64,000 bases of DNA from the NCBI RefSeq assembly GCF_903915725.1, contig NZ_CAIWTY010000034.1:1-64000 (forward strand). Direction: 5' to 3'. Under the pieces are notes generated by a model. It searched no databases and was not told where the DNA came from. It saw only the letters and a list, made by a program, of their open reading frames with translations. Position numbers and translations under genes: made by a program. Positions 26,937 to 35,186 of this stretch are shown here, in pieces (position 1 is the stretch's first letter; each line of letters opens with the position of its first letter). This stretch comes from an uncultured Rhodopila sp. GTDB lineage: Bacteria; Pseudomonadota; Alphaproteobacteria; Acetobacterales; Acetobacteraceae.

Positions 26937-27806
26937 CTAGGCCCGCACGGTTTCGGCGGCGATGCCGGTCAGCATCGGCGCATAGACCCGGTCCATCCGG
27001 TCCCACGGAAAGTCCCGCAGCAACCGTTCCAGACTCGCCTGCATCCGCGACAGGTTGGTGTAGTGGCGCAGCCGGGATTTCAGCGGCGCGCCCGGCATCC
27101 GCGGCTGCCCGGGGTCGATCTCCCACGGGTGGAAGTAGAACACGCCCGGCTGGCGATCGCGCCGGTTCACCCGGGCGAGGCCGGCGCGGTACAGGCTGCT
27201 GGGCAGCAGGCGGAAATACCCCCCGCCCGAACAGGGCCAGTTGCGGCCGAGCAGACGCACGGTCGTCATCGGTATCTCCAGCACGCCCTCGGCATGCGGG
27301 AGAAACGGAACCCGCGGCGCATCCGGCATGCCGTAGATGTCGTGCCGGATCGGGTTGATGCTGGAACTGTAGATGTAGCCCTCCTGCCGCAGGATCGGGA
27401 ACACCCACATGTTGCGGTGGTTGATCGAGAACGTGGCGGCGCGATAACCGGTGACCCGCACGCCGCCGATATCCTCCAGCAGCGCCCGGGTGCGGCGGAT
27501 ATCGGTGCGGAACGTCTCGGGCGCCTGCATGTCGGCGCGGGTATGGTCCCAGCCATGGCTGGCCAGTTCATGCCCCTCATGCACCATGCGGCGGACGATG
27601 GCGGGGAACCGGTGCGCCACCCAGCCCAGGGTAAAGAATGTCGCCTTCACATCGGCGGCGGCGAACATGTCGAGGATGCGGTTGGTGTTCGCCTCCACCC
27701 GGCCGGGAAAGCCGTCCCAGTCGGCGCGGCCGACACAGCCGGCGAAAGCCTGGACCTGGAAATAGTCCTCCACGTCGACCGTCATGGCGTTCGTCAGCAC
27801 GGTCAT
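26937..27806 (-). CDS. XrtA-system polysaccharide deacetylase (DUF3473)
   Basis: A NodB-homology carbohydrate esterase of 289 residues. The metal-binding aspartate motif is MTVDVEDYFQ (residues 8-17). VKATFFTLGWVAHRFP follows, then the second metal motif in HELASHGWDHTR (about 78-89) and GYRAATFSI. The C-terminal DUF3473 segment contains VFYFHPWEIDPGQPRMPG. It would remove N- or O-acetyl groups from the exopolysaccharide. It overlaps the preceding ATPase gene by 4 nt (27803-27806), so the two are translationally coupled. Confidence 0.94.
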   Translation of the reverse strand: MTVLTNAMTVDVEDYFQVQAFAGCVGRADWDGFPGRVEANTNRILDMFAAADVKATFFTLGWVAHRFPAIVRRMVHEGHELASHGWDHTRADMQAPETFRTDIRRTRALLEDIGGVRVTGYRAATFSINHRNMWVFPILRQEGYIYSSSINPIRHDIYGMPDAPRVPFLPHAEGVLEIPMTTVRLLGRNWPCSGGGYFRLLPSSLYRAGLARVNRRDRQPGVFYFHPWEIDPGQPRMPGAPLKSRLRHYTNLSRMQASLERLLRDFPWDRMDRVYAPMLTGIAAETVRA

Positions 27807-28774
27807 GCCGCCTCGCCCGCCGCCTTGGCCTCGAGCAGATCCAGGATTCGGCGGGACATCGTCTCCTGGCGGGCGGCCAGCCGCTCGAGCGTTTCGATCC
27901 GCTGCGCCAGAGCGTCCGCCTCGGCCCCTGCCGCCGGAGCCGGCGCCGTCAGCCCGTCGCCGAGATCCTGGCGCAGCTCCTCGGCGGTGGTCTCGACAAT
28001 CGCCGCGTCGATCGCATGCAGTTCCTCCAGCGCGCCGAACAGCAGCACGCGGGAACAGAGCGTGTTGATGCGCCGCGGAATGCCGCCGGTGTTGCGATGC
28101 ACCGCCGCGAAGGCGTCGTCGCTCCAGGCCGGATCATTGTTCCAGCCGACGGTGCGCAGCCGGTGCTCGATATAGCCGCGCGTCTCGGCCTCGGTCAGCG
28201 GCCCGAGATGATACGACGCCAGCACGCGCTGGCGGAGCTGCTCGACATCCTTGCCGGCAAGTATCGGCCGGAACTGCGGCTGGCCCAGCAGGATCGTCTG
28301 CACCGAGGCGCGGCCATCGACGGTGATGTTGGACAGCATCCGCAGCTCCTCCATCGCCGCCAGCGACAGGTTCTGCACCTCATCGACGACCAGCAGGCAG
28401 CGGCGGCCCTGCTTGCGCTGGTCGCGCACCATGTGTTCGAAGCGGCGCAGCAGCGTTGCCTTATCGGTGCCGGGGGTTTCGCCGAGGCCGAAATTCGCCA
28501 TCGCCAGCCGCAACAGGTCGTCGCCGGAGACCTGCGTTGTCACGACGCGCGCCATGACATAGGTGGCACGGTCGAGCTGCGACCACATCTGCTCGACCAG
28601 CGTCGTCTTGCCGGCGCCGACTTCGCCGGTGATGACGATGAAGCCTTCCTGTTGCGACAGGCCGTAGACGAGGTGCGCGATTGCCCGGCTGTGCCCGCTC
28701 GATCCGAAGAAAAACCGCGAATCGGGCGTCAGCAGGAAGGGCAGACCGGACAGTTTGTAGAATGTTTCGAACAC
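27803..28774 (-). CDS. XrtA/PEP-CTERM-associated AAA ATPase
   Basis: 323 residues resembling GspA/ExeA-type ATPases. It opens MFETFYKLSGLPFLLTPDSR, with Walker A GEVGAGKTTLVEQM near residues 50-63 and Walker B RRCLLVVDEVQNLS near 118-131. A sensor region contains LLGQPQFRPIL, and a C-terminal coiled-coil follows (IETLERLAARQETMSRRI). Members are constant parts of XrtA exopolysaccharide loci and probably energise assembly or secretion; the precise role is not established. It overlaps the deacetylase start and follows the outer-membrane protein gene by 9 nt. Confidence 0.93.
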   Translation of the reverse strand: MFETFYKLSGLPFLLTPDSRFFFGSSGHSRAIAHLVYGLSQQEGFIVITGEVGAGKTTLVEQMWSQLDRATYVMARVVTTQVSGDDLLRLAMANFGLGETPGTDKATLLRRFEHMVRDQRKQGRRCLLVVDEVQNLSLAAMEELRMLSNITVDGRASVQTILLGQPQFRPILAGKDVEQLRQRVLASYHLGPLTEAETRGYIEHRLRTVGWNNDPAWSDDAFAAVHRNTGGIPRRINTLCSRVLLFGALEELHAIDAAIVETTAEELRQDLGDGLTAPAPAAGAEADALAQRIETLERLAARQETMSRRILDLLEAKAAGEAA

Positions 28775-28783
28775 TTTACCCTG

Positions 28784-30976
28784 TCAGAAGGACTTGGAGA
28801 TGCCGAGGATCAGCATATTCTCATAGAACGTGTAGGCGGTTACCTGCGCCTGGCGGGCGAAGAACGAATAGCGCAAACTGGCGCTGACGGTATCGGAAAT
28901 CTGATACTGCAGCCCGGCGCTGGCGGCTTCGGAATTGCTGTTGCCCGGGCCGCCCGAGCCCGCAACGCCATTCTGGATCGCATACGACACCGCGGCGCTG
29001 AGCATGAGACCGTCCCGCAACTGGTGCTGCCAGTTCCCGGTGACGCTGATCACCGTTCCGTTCGATGAAGACGAGCCGCTGCCGGCACGGGTCTGCCGCG
29101 TGTCCATCAGATTGATCGCGATGCTATCGCGGTCAAGAATCGTCTGCAGGCCGGCGGTAAGGGTGTCGTAGCGGAAAACGCCGTTCTGCACCGGCAGCGC
29201 ATTCGTGCCGGTGAACAACTGACCGCCGTTCTGGCCGTTGATCAGCGTGCCGTTGCCGCTCGCCGTCGCCAGGTTGATCTGGCTCTGCAGATTTTCGAGC
29301 TGGGTTCCGGTGGTCGATCCGTATGAAACGGTCAGCGTGGTGCGCCCGGTGATCGCATAGCGCCCGTTGACGGTCAAAGAGTTGTAGCCGTTCAGGTGGC
29401 CGTAGCTGACGGTCAGGTAGGTGTCCGGATCTGGGGTCAGCGTGGTGCCGAGGCTCCAGGTCAGGTCGTTGACGTTCAGGCCGCCAGGTTCGTTGTAGAC
29501 GATATTTTCATGACCGCCCGACCCGAACACCGCGACGGCGCGGTTGATCTGCCAGGTGACCTTGTCGGTAATGAAATCCCGGGTGGAGGTGTAGGTCTGG
29601 TTTGCCAGGGGCGCGCCGGTGGCGCCGTAGCCGTAGTTGGCGCCCGAGGTGGTCTGATTCTGCATCAGGTCGATATCGAAGCTGTTTTCCACCGGCTCCA
29701 GGAAGTCGCCGGTGGCGAAATGCGCGACCTCCTCATTGGACAGCAGCGTCTGGCTGTTGGCGCCGGAGCCGCTGAGGAACGGCGACGCCGCGAAGCCGGT
29801 CAACTCGTCCGACGCGGTGGCGTTGAAGGAATAACCGAGCTTGCCGGTTCCCCAGTCGCCAAACTGCCGCAACAGATAGGGTGAGACACCGAAACTGTTG
29901 GTCTGCACCTCGTTTGAGCGGCTCAGTCCGAGGCTATTTCCGGCCAGGCTGGGGGTGGTCGCCTGCATCGAGCCGACACCCGTGCTGGAGGCGCCGACGG
30001 TGCCCAGGCCCCCGACACCGCCGTAGAGATTGTGCACGCCGGCCAGGACGCGCACGTCGACGAAGGCGAGCTCGGGCACGACCGTGACCAGGCCGATGCC
30101 GTCCATCTGCTGCGTCAGCGCATTCATCGAGGTGGTGCGTGCGTAGAGAGACAGCGCCGGCGCATAGTCGAATGTCAGTTGCAGGCGCGGCAGGTCGCCG
30201 GCGACGTGAATGGCGGGCGAGAGATAGGTGGCCAGGTCCCATTGCCGCGGCTGGTTCGCCTGCAGCGCATTGTCGGTGAACATCTCCTGGAAATCGAGGC
30301 GCGGAACGATGGTCCAGCCGCCGCCCGGCGGCGCCGCCAGGCCGTTGGATAGCTGCAACTGATGCTTCAGATCCTGCGCATCCGGCGCGGCGAGTTCGGT
30401 GCCCTGCGGCACCTGATCCGCGTTCGATGGATCGATCAGCGGAAACGCGCCCGCGCGACCGCTTTGAACCGTCAGGAATACCGAGCCGAGCGATAGACCG
30501 AGAGCAATGCTCAAATACCGGCGGCAGACCAATGTTTCCGCTGAGGCGTGGTCCGCCGGCGGCTCAATACCGGATAACCAGGCGGACGGCGGCAGGCCGT
30601 GCCGATTGGCCGCGATCGTCGCGGCCTCCGATCCCGCGAATAGACTGACATCCCGGGACAAAGCGGCCGATGGTCCGGCCGCGAGGACCGCGAGGCCACG
30701 CGGCCGCGCGTCCGGCGATCCGGGCATGCGCACAGCGCACGGCGAAACCGCGAGACCACGGTGCTTCCGGCCCGGCGATGCGGTCATCGATCCTTTGGCC
30801 GCCACGGCCATGAGGCCACGCTGCCGCAGGCCCGGCGATCCGGGCATTCCTTCCGGCCCTGCCATGACGGAGAGGGCACGCTGCCGCATGCCCTGCGCCG
30901 CGGCTGCGGCCGCGCAATCGTTGCGATATCCTGGCCAGCCGCCCCGGACGGGACGCGGCGATCCGTTAGCGATCAT
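28784..30976 (-). CDS. TIGR03016-type XrtA-associated outer-membrane beta-barrel protein
   Basis: The C-terminal about 550 residues are a beta-rich, Gly/Asn/Thr-rich barrel ending in a terminal phenylalanine (LILGISKSF), as for outer-membrane proteins. A clear signal peptide lies at residues 149-176 (VCRRYLSIALGLSLGSVFL, cleaved after GRAGA). Upstream of it the frame carries about 148 extra residues with four 20-residue Arg/Gly/Pro repeats encoded by 60-bp tandem repeats. The real start may therefore be TTG 30532 at the signal peptide. ATG 30976 is the longest option and has a poor ribosome site. It probably forms the EPS outer-membrane channel or an anchor. Confidence 0.85.
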   Translation of the reverse strand: MIANGSPRPVRGGWPGYRNDCAAAAAAQGMRQRALSVMAGPEGMPGSPGLRQRGLMAVAAKGSMTASPGRKHRGLAVSPCAVRMPGSPDARPRGLAVLAAGPSAALSRDVSLFAGSEAATIAANRHGLPPSAWLSGIEPPADHASAETLVCRRYLSIALGLSLGSVFLTVQSGRAGAFPLIDPSNADQVPQGTELAAPDAQDLKHQLQLSNGLAAPPGGGWTIVPRLDFQEMFTDNALQANQPRQWDLATYLSPAIHVAGDLPRLQLTFDYAPALSLYARTTSMNALTQQMDGIGLVTVVPELAFVDVRVLAGVHNLYGGVGGLGTVGASSTGVGSMQATTPSLAGNSLGLSRSNEVQTNSFGVSPYLLRQFGDWGTGKLGYSFNATASDELTGFAASPFLSGSGANSQTLLSNEEVAHFATGDFLEPVENSFDIDLMQNQTTSGANYGYGATGAPLANQTYTSTRDFITDKVTWQINRAVAVFGSGGHENIVYNEPGGLNVNDLTWSLGTTLTPDPDTYLTVSYGHLNGYNSLTVNGRYAITGRTTLTVSYGSTTGTQLENLQSQINLATASGNGTLINGQNGGQLFTGTNALPVQNGVFRYDTLTAGLQTILDRDSIAINLMDTRQTRAGSGSSSSNGTVISVTGNWQHQLRDGLMLSAAVSYAIQNGVAGSGGPGNSNSEAASAGLQYQISDTVSASLRYSFFARQAQVTAYTFYENMLILGISKSF
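30661..30900. repeat. Four 60-bp tandem repeats
   Basis: The block GAGGCCACG...TCCGG/CCCGGCGAT recurs at exactly 60-bp spacing (GAGGCCACG-like cores at 30692, 30752, 30812 and 30872). The unit is a multiple of three and lies in the frame of the TIGR03016 gene, where each copy encodes about 20 residues of the type MPGSPxxRxRGLAV. The repeat ends at about 30900. Confidence 0.75.
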
Positions 30977-31011
30977 TACCTGGGTACCATGATGCTGTGT
31001 TTGGCTGCCGG

Positions 31012-32160
31012 CTACGACGAGTAGTACGAAGAGTACGCGCCGAACGTGTAGCGGGACGAAATCTGCTGCTTGTTCAGAACCAACGTGATGGTCGGGCAGG
31101 CCTGGATCAGGTCGAGCGAGGCCTCGATCTCATCGCGCTGGGTGCGGTCCGCCTCCACCACGAACAGGATCTGGCCGACAACCTGCGCGAGCACCGCCGG
31201 GTCGCTGGTGGACAGGCACGGCGGCGCGTCCAGCACCAGCAGCCGATCGGCGTAGCGGCGGCCGAGGCTCTGGATCAGGCGGGTCATTTCCTTGGTGGAG
31301 AACAACTCCGCGCTGCGCTCGCGCTCCCGCCCGACCGGCAAGATCGACAGCCGCTCGATCGGCGTCTTGACGATCAAAGGGGCCGGATCGAGCTTGGGAT
31401 TGGCGGCGAGGTCGAGCAGGCCGCGCGCCTGCGCCAGCCCGAGGCTGTAGCAGATCGAGTCGCGCTTGGAGTCGGCATCGACCAGCAACACGTGATGGTC
31501 GCCCTGCCGCGCGATGCTGCCCGACAGGTTGGTGGACATGAAGCTCTTGCCCTCGCCTGGACGCGCGCTGGTGACCATCAGCAGATTGGAAAACCCGGGT
31601 TCGGCGCCCGGTCCGAAGGCGGATCGCAGGATCTGGCGTTGCACCAGCCGGAATTCTTCCGAGATGCGGGTGCGGGTGCGCGACCAGTCGACCATCCCGG
31701 CGCGTTCCAGCGACATGGCGTCGATCGACTGCGGCGCCTGCAGCAGCCCGGACGGCGGCTCGGATACGGCTGCGCGCTGTATCCCGGGGGGCATCCCGGG
31801 CGACGCGACGGAACGGTCGGGCGTCGCGGCTGGCGATCCGGACTGGAGCCCGAACGAAGCCGCAGCCGATCGGCCAAGCATGCCCGGCGCCGGCAAGGCG
31901 CCCGGGCGGGGCATTGCACCGGCCCCCGGGTCAACAGGCGGCGGGGCGAACGAGGTGGATGGCCGCGACGGCTGAGCGGCGGCACGCGGGCTGGATGCCG
32001 CCTGCCCGGCCGTTTCCACGGCCGGAGCAGGCGTCTCCTCATTCGGCGGGGCCGAATTGCCGGGCTGCATGAGCTGCGAAGCCGTATCGTCCAGCGCGCC
32101 GGAGCGCAGCAGGCGTTCGGCGGCCCGTTCGACCAGATGGGATGCCTTCGGTATCAGCAT
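31012..32160 (-). CDS. XrtA-associated tyrosine autokinase
   Basis: A BY-kinase cytoplasmic domain. Walker A TSARPGEGKSFMSTNLS, Walker A' VLLVDADSKRDS and Walker B RLLVLDAPPCLS lie in the C-terminal 200 residues. A tyrosine cluster ends the protein (YTFGAYSSYYSS) and is the expected autophosphorylation site. Residues about 35-150 are a disordered Pro/Ala/Ser-rich linker. The start is ATG 32160 with GAAGG about 10 nt upstream, rather than the TTG at 32169. It pairs with the chain-length protein encoded just upstream to control polymer length and export. Confidence 0.92.
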   Translation of the reverse strand: MLIPKASHLVERAAERLLRSGALDDTASQLMQPGNSAPPNEETPAPAVETAGQAASSPRAAAQPSRPSTSFAPPPVDPGAGAMPRPGALPAPGMLGRSAAASFGLQSGSPAATPDRSVASPGMPPGIQRAAVSEPPSGLLQAPQSIDAMSLERAGMVDWSRTRTRISEEFRLVQRQILRSAFGPGAEPGFSNLLMVTSARPGEGKSFMSTNLSGSIARQGDHHVLLVDADSKRDSICYSLGLAQARGLLDLAANPKLDPAPLIVKTPIERLSILPVGRERERSAELFSTKEMTRLIQSLGRRYADRLLVLDAPPCLSTSDPAVLAQVVGQILFVVEADRTQRDEIEASLDLIQACPTITLVLNKQQISSRYTFGAYSSYYSS

Positions 32161-32260
32161 GCACCGCAAACCTTCACGTCGATGATATCGGGGATGCGGC
32201 GCCGGGAAATGACTTCCCGAAACGTGCGGGGCGAGGCCGGCGAAATCCGGGAGCGGGCCA

Positions 32261-33823
32261 CTAGATCAGCGCCGCCGAGCGCAGCAGGTGGATCATGAGG
32301 CCGCCATAGACACCGACCAGCACGGCGACCGCCGCGCCGAAACGCAGCGCCGACATCAATCGCAGGCGCAGCGGCACCAGGCCGAGGATCGAGATGCCGC
32401 CGAGAACCGGCAGGCCGAGCGAGCGCAGCTCATCGACGGTGGAGAATGACCGGTCGAGCTGGCCGATGAGCACGGTGACGCCGACGCCGGCCGCCATGCC
32501 GCCCAGCAGCACCACGCTGACCAGCATCAGTCGATTGGGCGCCACCGGCAAACGGGGAATCTCCGGCGGATCGATGACCTGCAGCTTCACTTTGTCGGCC
32601 TGGGTGTCGGCAGCCTGGGCGATATTGGCCGACTGCAGGCGGCCCAGCAGATCTTCATAATTGCGGCGCAGAACGGTATAGTCGCGATCCATGTTCTGGT
32701 ACTCCGCGATCAGCCCCGGCTGGTCGCGCTGCACTTTTTCCAGCCGCTCGCGGTAGGCCACCGCTTCGTCGCGTTGGCGTTGCAATGAAGTAACGGTGGA
32801 TTCGGCTTCGATCAGCTTGACCTTGAGCTGTTCGTAAACCTGGTTCGGCACTGAATGCCTGACCTCGCCCGCGTCGCGGCCGCCGGACGCGGCCTTGCCG
32901 GCGGGTTCGGCGGGTGCTTCGCCCGGGGCGCTGCGCAAGGATTCGATCAGCTTGCGCTGGGCGATAACGTCGGGGTGCTTGTCGGTGTCCCGCAGCAACA
33001 GCATGCGGAGATCCTCCTCGGCCTGCTGCAATTTGGTTTTGACCGGCTGACCGTTGGCCGCGGTCGCCAAACCGCCGCTGTCCGTCACCAGCATGGGCGG
33101 CGTATTGTCGACCTCCTGCTTCAGCGCGTCGCGCGATACCGCCGCGTCCTGCAATTTGCCCTCCGCCTGCTGCGCCGCGCTGCGCGCGCTTTCCAGCGCC
33201 GGCACGTTCGGCGAGTCGCTGCTGGGCAGCACCTCGATGTAGCGGCTGCGGAAGTCGGCACGGCGCTTTTCGGCGGCGCGAAGCTGCTGCTCGTAGGACT
33301 GGATCTGCCGCTCCAGGAATCGCCTGGCGTTCTCCATCTCGGTTCGCGAGCCGCCGGTGGCACTTTCGACGAAGATGGTGAGCAGGGTCTGGACCACGTC
33401 GTGCGCCAGTTTCGCGTTGGTGTCCCGGTACGTGATGGTGAACAGGTTCTTGGTCTGCGGACTGACCTTTATTTCGGTTGCCAGGCGGCTCAGCAGCCGC
33501 TCCCGGTCCGACGGTCCGTTCAAAGCGAGGTCGAGGTCGGTCTTGGAGATCAGCTTTTCCAGGTTGGGCCGGCTGAGCAGGGTTTTCTGGATGATTTCGA
33601 GCTGCGTCGTCGGCGCCGAGTCGGCGGCGATGCCGCGCAGCAGCGGAGTCAGCACGGCATCGGCATCGACGTACAGCCGAGCGCTGGACTCGAACTGATT
33701 CGGGATCGAGTAGACGCCGACCCAGCCGAGGCCGCAGACCAGCCAGGCGACGATGACGCCCAGCCAGCGGCGGCGCCAGGCCGCGCGCAAATACTGCGAG
33801 ATGATGAGACGAATGGCATCCAT
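32261..33823 (-). CDS. XrtA-system polysaccharide chain-length determinant (Wzz/EpsF-like)
   Basis: A 520-residue polysaccharide co-polymerase. An N-terminal membrane helix (WLGVIVAWLVCGLGWVGVY, about 20-38) is followed by the Wzz domain and a long coiled-coil periplasmic region (about 160-390, rich in Gln/Glu/Arg). The second helix lies near 428-450 (LMLVSVVLLGGMAAGVGVTV) and a short C-terminal helix ends the protein. It lacks the kinase domain, which is a separate downstream gene. It follows the export lipoprotein gene by 12 nt. Confidence 0.93.
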   Translation of the reverse strand: MDAIRLIISQYLRAAWRRRWLGVIVAWLVCGLGWVGVYSIPNQFESSARLYVDADAVLTPLLRGIAADSAPTTQLEIIQKTLLSRPNLEKLISKTDLDLALNGPSDRERLLSRLATEIKVSPQTKNLFTITYRDTNAKLAHDVVQTLLTIFVESATGGSRTEMENARRFLERQIQSYEQQLRAAEKRRADFRSRYIEVLPSSDSPNVPALESARSAAQQAEGKLQDAAVSRDALKQEVDNTPPMLVTDSGGLATAANGQPVKTKLQQAEEDLRMLLLRDTDKHPDVIAQRKLIESLRSAPGEAPAEPAGKAASGGRDAGEVRHSVPNQVYEQLKVKLIEAESTVTSLQRQRDEAVAYRERLEKVQRDQPGLIAEYQNMDRDYTVLRRNYEDLLGRLQSANIAQAADTQADKVKLQVIDPPEIPRLPVAPNRLMLVSVVLLGGMAAGVGVTVLIGQLDRSFSTVDELRSLGLPVLGGISILGLVPLRLRLMSALRFGAAVAVLVGVYGGLMIHLLRSAALI

Positions 33824-33835
33824 GGCGCGCGCGCC

Positions 33836-34591
33836 CTAGAACCAGGATTGCGGGATGATCAGCGTGTCACCCGCTTTCATTTCGACATTCTGGCTGATGT
33901 CGCCATCCTTGATGAGATCGGCGAGGCGGACCTTGATGATCTGCTGCTTGCCCTCCGGTTCGAGCCGGACGATCGTGGCGCGGTTGCCGGAGGCATATTT
34001 GGTCAGGCCCTTGGTCGCGATCATGACATCGAGCAGCGTCATGTGGTCGCGATACGGGATCGCCACGGGTTCGGACGCCTCGCCGATGACCCGCACCTGC
34101 CGATCGGCCGGGCCGATGAAGCTGCGGACGATGACGGTGACGTTGGGGTCCTGGACGTATTTGCCGAGCTTCTGCTCGACCTCGCGGGCGAGCTGCGTCG
34201 GGGTCTTGCCGGCGGCAACGATGTCCTCGATCAGCGGGGTGGAGATCCGCCCGTCGGGCCGCACGGCGACCGAGGCTTCGCTGAGATCGGGGTTGCGGTA
34301 GACGAACACGCTGAGCGAGTCGCCGGAGCCGATGATGTAGTCCTCGGCGGAGACGGCGGCGCCACCATCTGGCGGCTTCGGCGCGGACTCCGGCTTTGGC
34401 GAGCCGGTGCCGCACCCCGCGGCGGCCAGCAGCAACGGGATGGCGGCGGCGAGGCGGATTGCGGCCGAGACCGTGCCGATGCGCCGCGCTGCCGGTCCCG
34501 AAGCGGCCCGCATGGCCGGAGCGCGTGTCGGTTCGAGAGCAGTGCGGGACGCGATGTCTTTTCCGATCTGTTCGGGCGGTGCTTGAATCAC
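33836..34591 (-). CDS. XrtA-system exopolysaccharide export lipoprotein (Wza-type)
   Basis: The 251-residue protein has a lipobox LLLAAAGCGTG (Cys near residue 60), then the polysaccharide export domain with DYIIGSGDSLSVFVYRNPDL and one SLBB domain (QVRVIGEASEPVAIPYRDHM). It forms the outer-membrane export ring. The start is GTG 34591 with GAGG 5 nt upstream, giving a long basic N-terminal region before the lipobox helix. An internal ATG at about 34513 would give a more usual signal peptide. It is the first gene of the minus-strand operon. Confidence 0.92.
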   Translation of the reverse strand: MIQAPPEQIGKDIASRTALEPTRAPAMRAASGPAARRIGTVSAAIRLAAAIPLLLAAAGCGTGSPKPESAPKPPDGGAAVSAEDYIIGSGDSLSVFVYRNPDLSEASVAVRPDGRISTPLIEDIVAAGKTPTQLAREVEQKLGKYVQDPNVTVIVRSFIGPADRQVRVIGEASEPVAIPYRDHMTLLDVMIATKGLTKYASGNRATIVRLEPEGKQQIIKVRLADLIKDGDISQNVEMKAGDTLIIPQSWF

Positions 34592-34676
34592 GTCAACCTC
34601 TGAATAGTAACCTTGGGCGCGCCGGCAATCGCCGGCGCATCGGACGGGTATGAAACGAGCGCGGGACCCGGCACGC

Positions 34677-34750
34677 TGGTAGGCGCGGAAGGAATCGAAC
34701 CCCCTCTTCTGCCGAGTTGAGGCAGCGCTCTGCCAATGAGCTACACGCCT
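34677..34750 (-). tRNA. tRNA-like cloverleaf with encoded CCA and atypical anticodon loop
   Basis: Read on the minus strand. Acceptor AGGCGTG pairs with CGCGCCT, with a discriminator A and encoded CCA. The D-arm is GCTC-ATTGGCA-GAGC, the anticodon stem CTGCC/GGCAG, a 4-nt variable region follows, and the T-arm is GGGGG-TTCGATT-CCTTC. All stems pair (two wobbles in the T-stem). The 7-nt anticodon loop is TCAACTC: position 33 is C rather than the near-universal U, and position 37 is a pyrimidine. By position the anticodon would be AAC. It is either a decayed tRNA or a tRNA-like RNA; I do not assign an amino acid. Confidence 0.6.
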
Positions 34751-35186
34751 TCGGTTTCCCCGGTCCGGATACGCGGGAAAGATAATACCGATCAGTACAA
34801 CCTCGCCCGTTCGTGATGGTGCCTATAACACCGTGTTTGCGGCGTTTCAACGCGGACGTAATAGGAAATTGTTGCCGGGTCCATTTTGTTCGAAAATACG
34901 TATTTTGTGCCAAAAATTGCGACACCCGGAGAAATGACGGCGCCGCGTCGTCCCAATTTTTATACGATTTGAACCGTGCTGCGCTCGTAGTTTCTATATC
35001 AATATAATGAAACATGTATGATTAATCCGGAAATCCGTTGACCGGCATGCGGGAATGTGTAACGTTCCTCCCCGTTATCGCTTGGGGGCCGGCAGCGGAT
35101 CGCAACAGGACGACAGAGCCCGCCGCGCCGGGATGTCGCATCAAGTTCAAAAAATCAGACCGGGCGGGTTGAAAGGACAGCATTTG
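34751..35186. other. A/T-rich divergent region between the two XrtA transcription blocks
   Basis: About 436 nt without a gene. From about 34780 to 35030 the sequence is strongly A/T-rich compared with flanks. It contains a TATAAT at 35003-35008, but I see no matching -35. The block probably holds the promoters of the plus-strand glycosyltransferase gene and of the minus-strand operon, plus PrsR sites. A small palindrome GCGCCGGC-AATC-GCCGGCGC (34619-34638) lies between the tRNA-like element and the export gene. Confidence 0.45.

Noticed and set aside
25891-27408. 505-codon reading of the FemAB gene
   Set aside because: The first 158 codons are antiphase to the conserved deacetylase; the GTG at 26934 gives the family-like start.
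30661-30900. CRISPR array
   Set aside because: Periodicity is 60 bp, but the units are contiguous tandem repeats with no distinct spacers.
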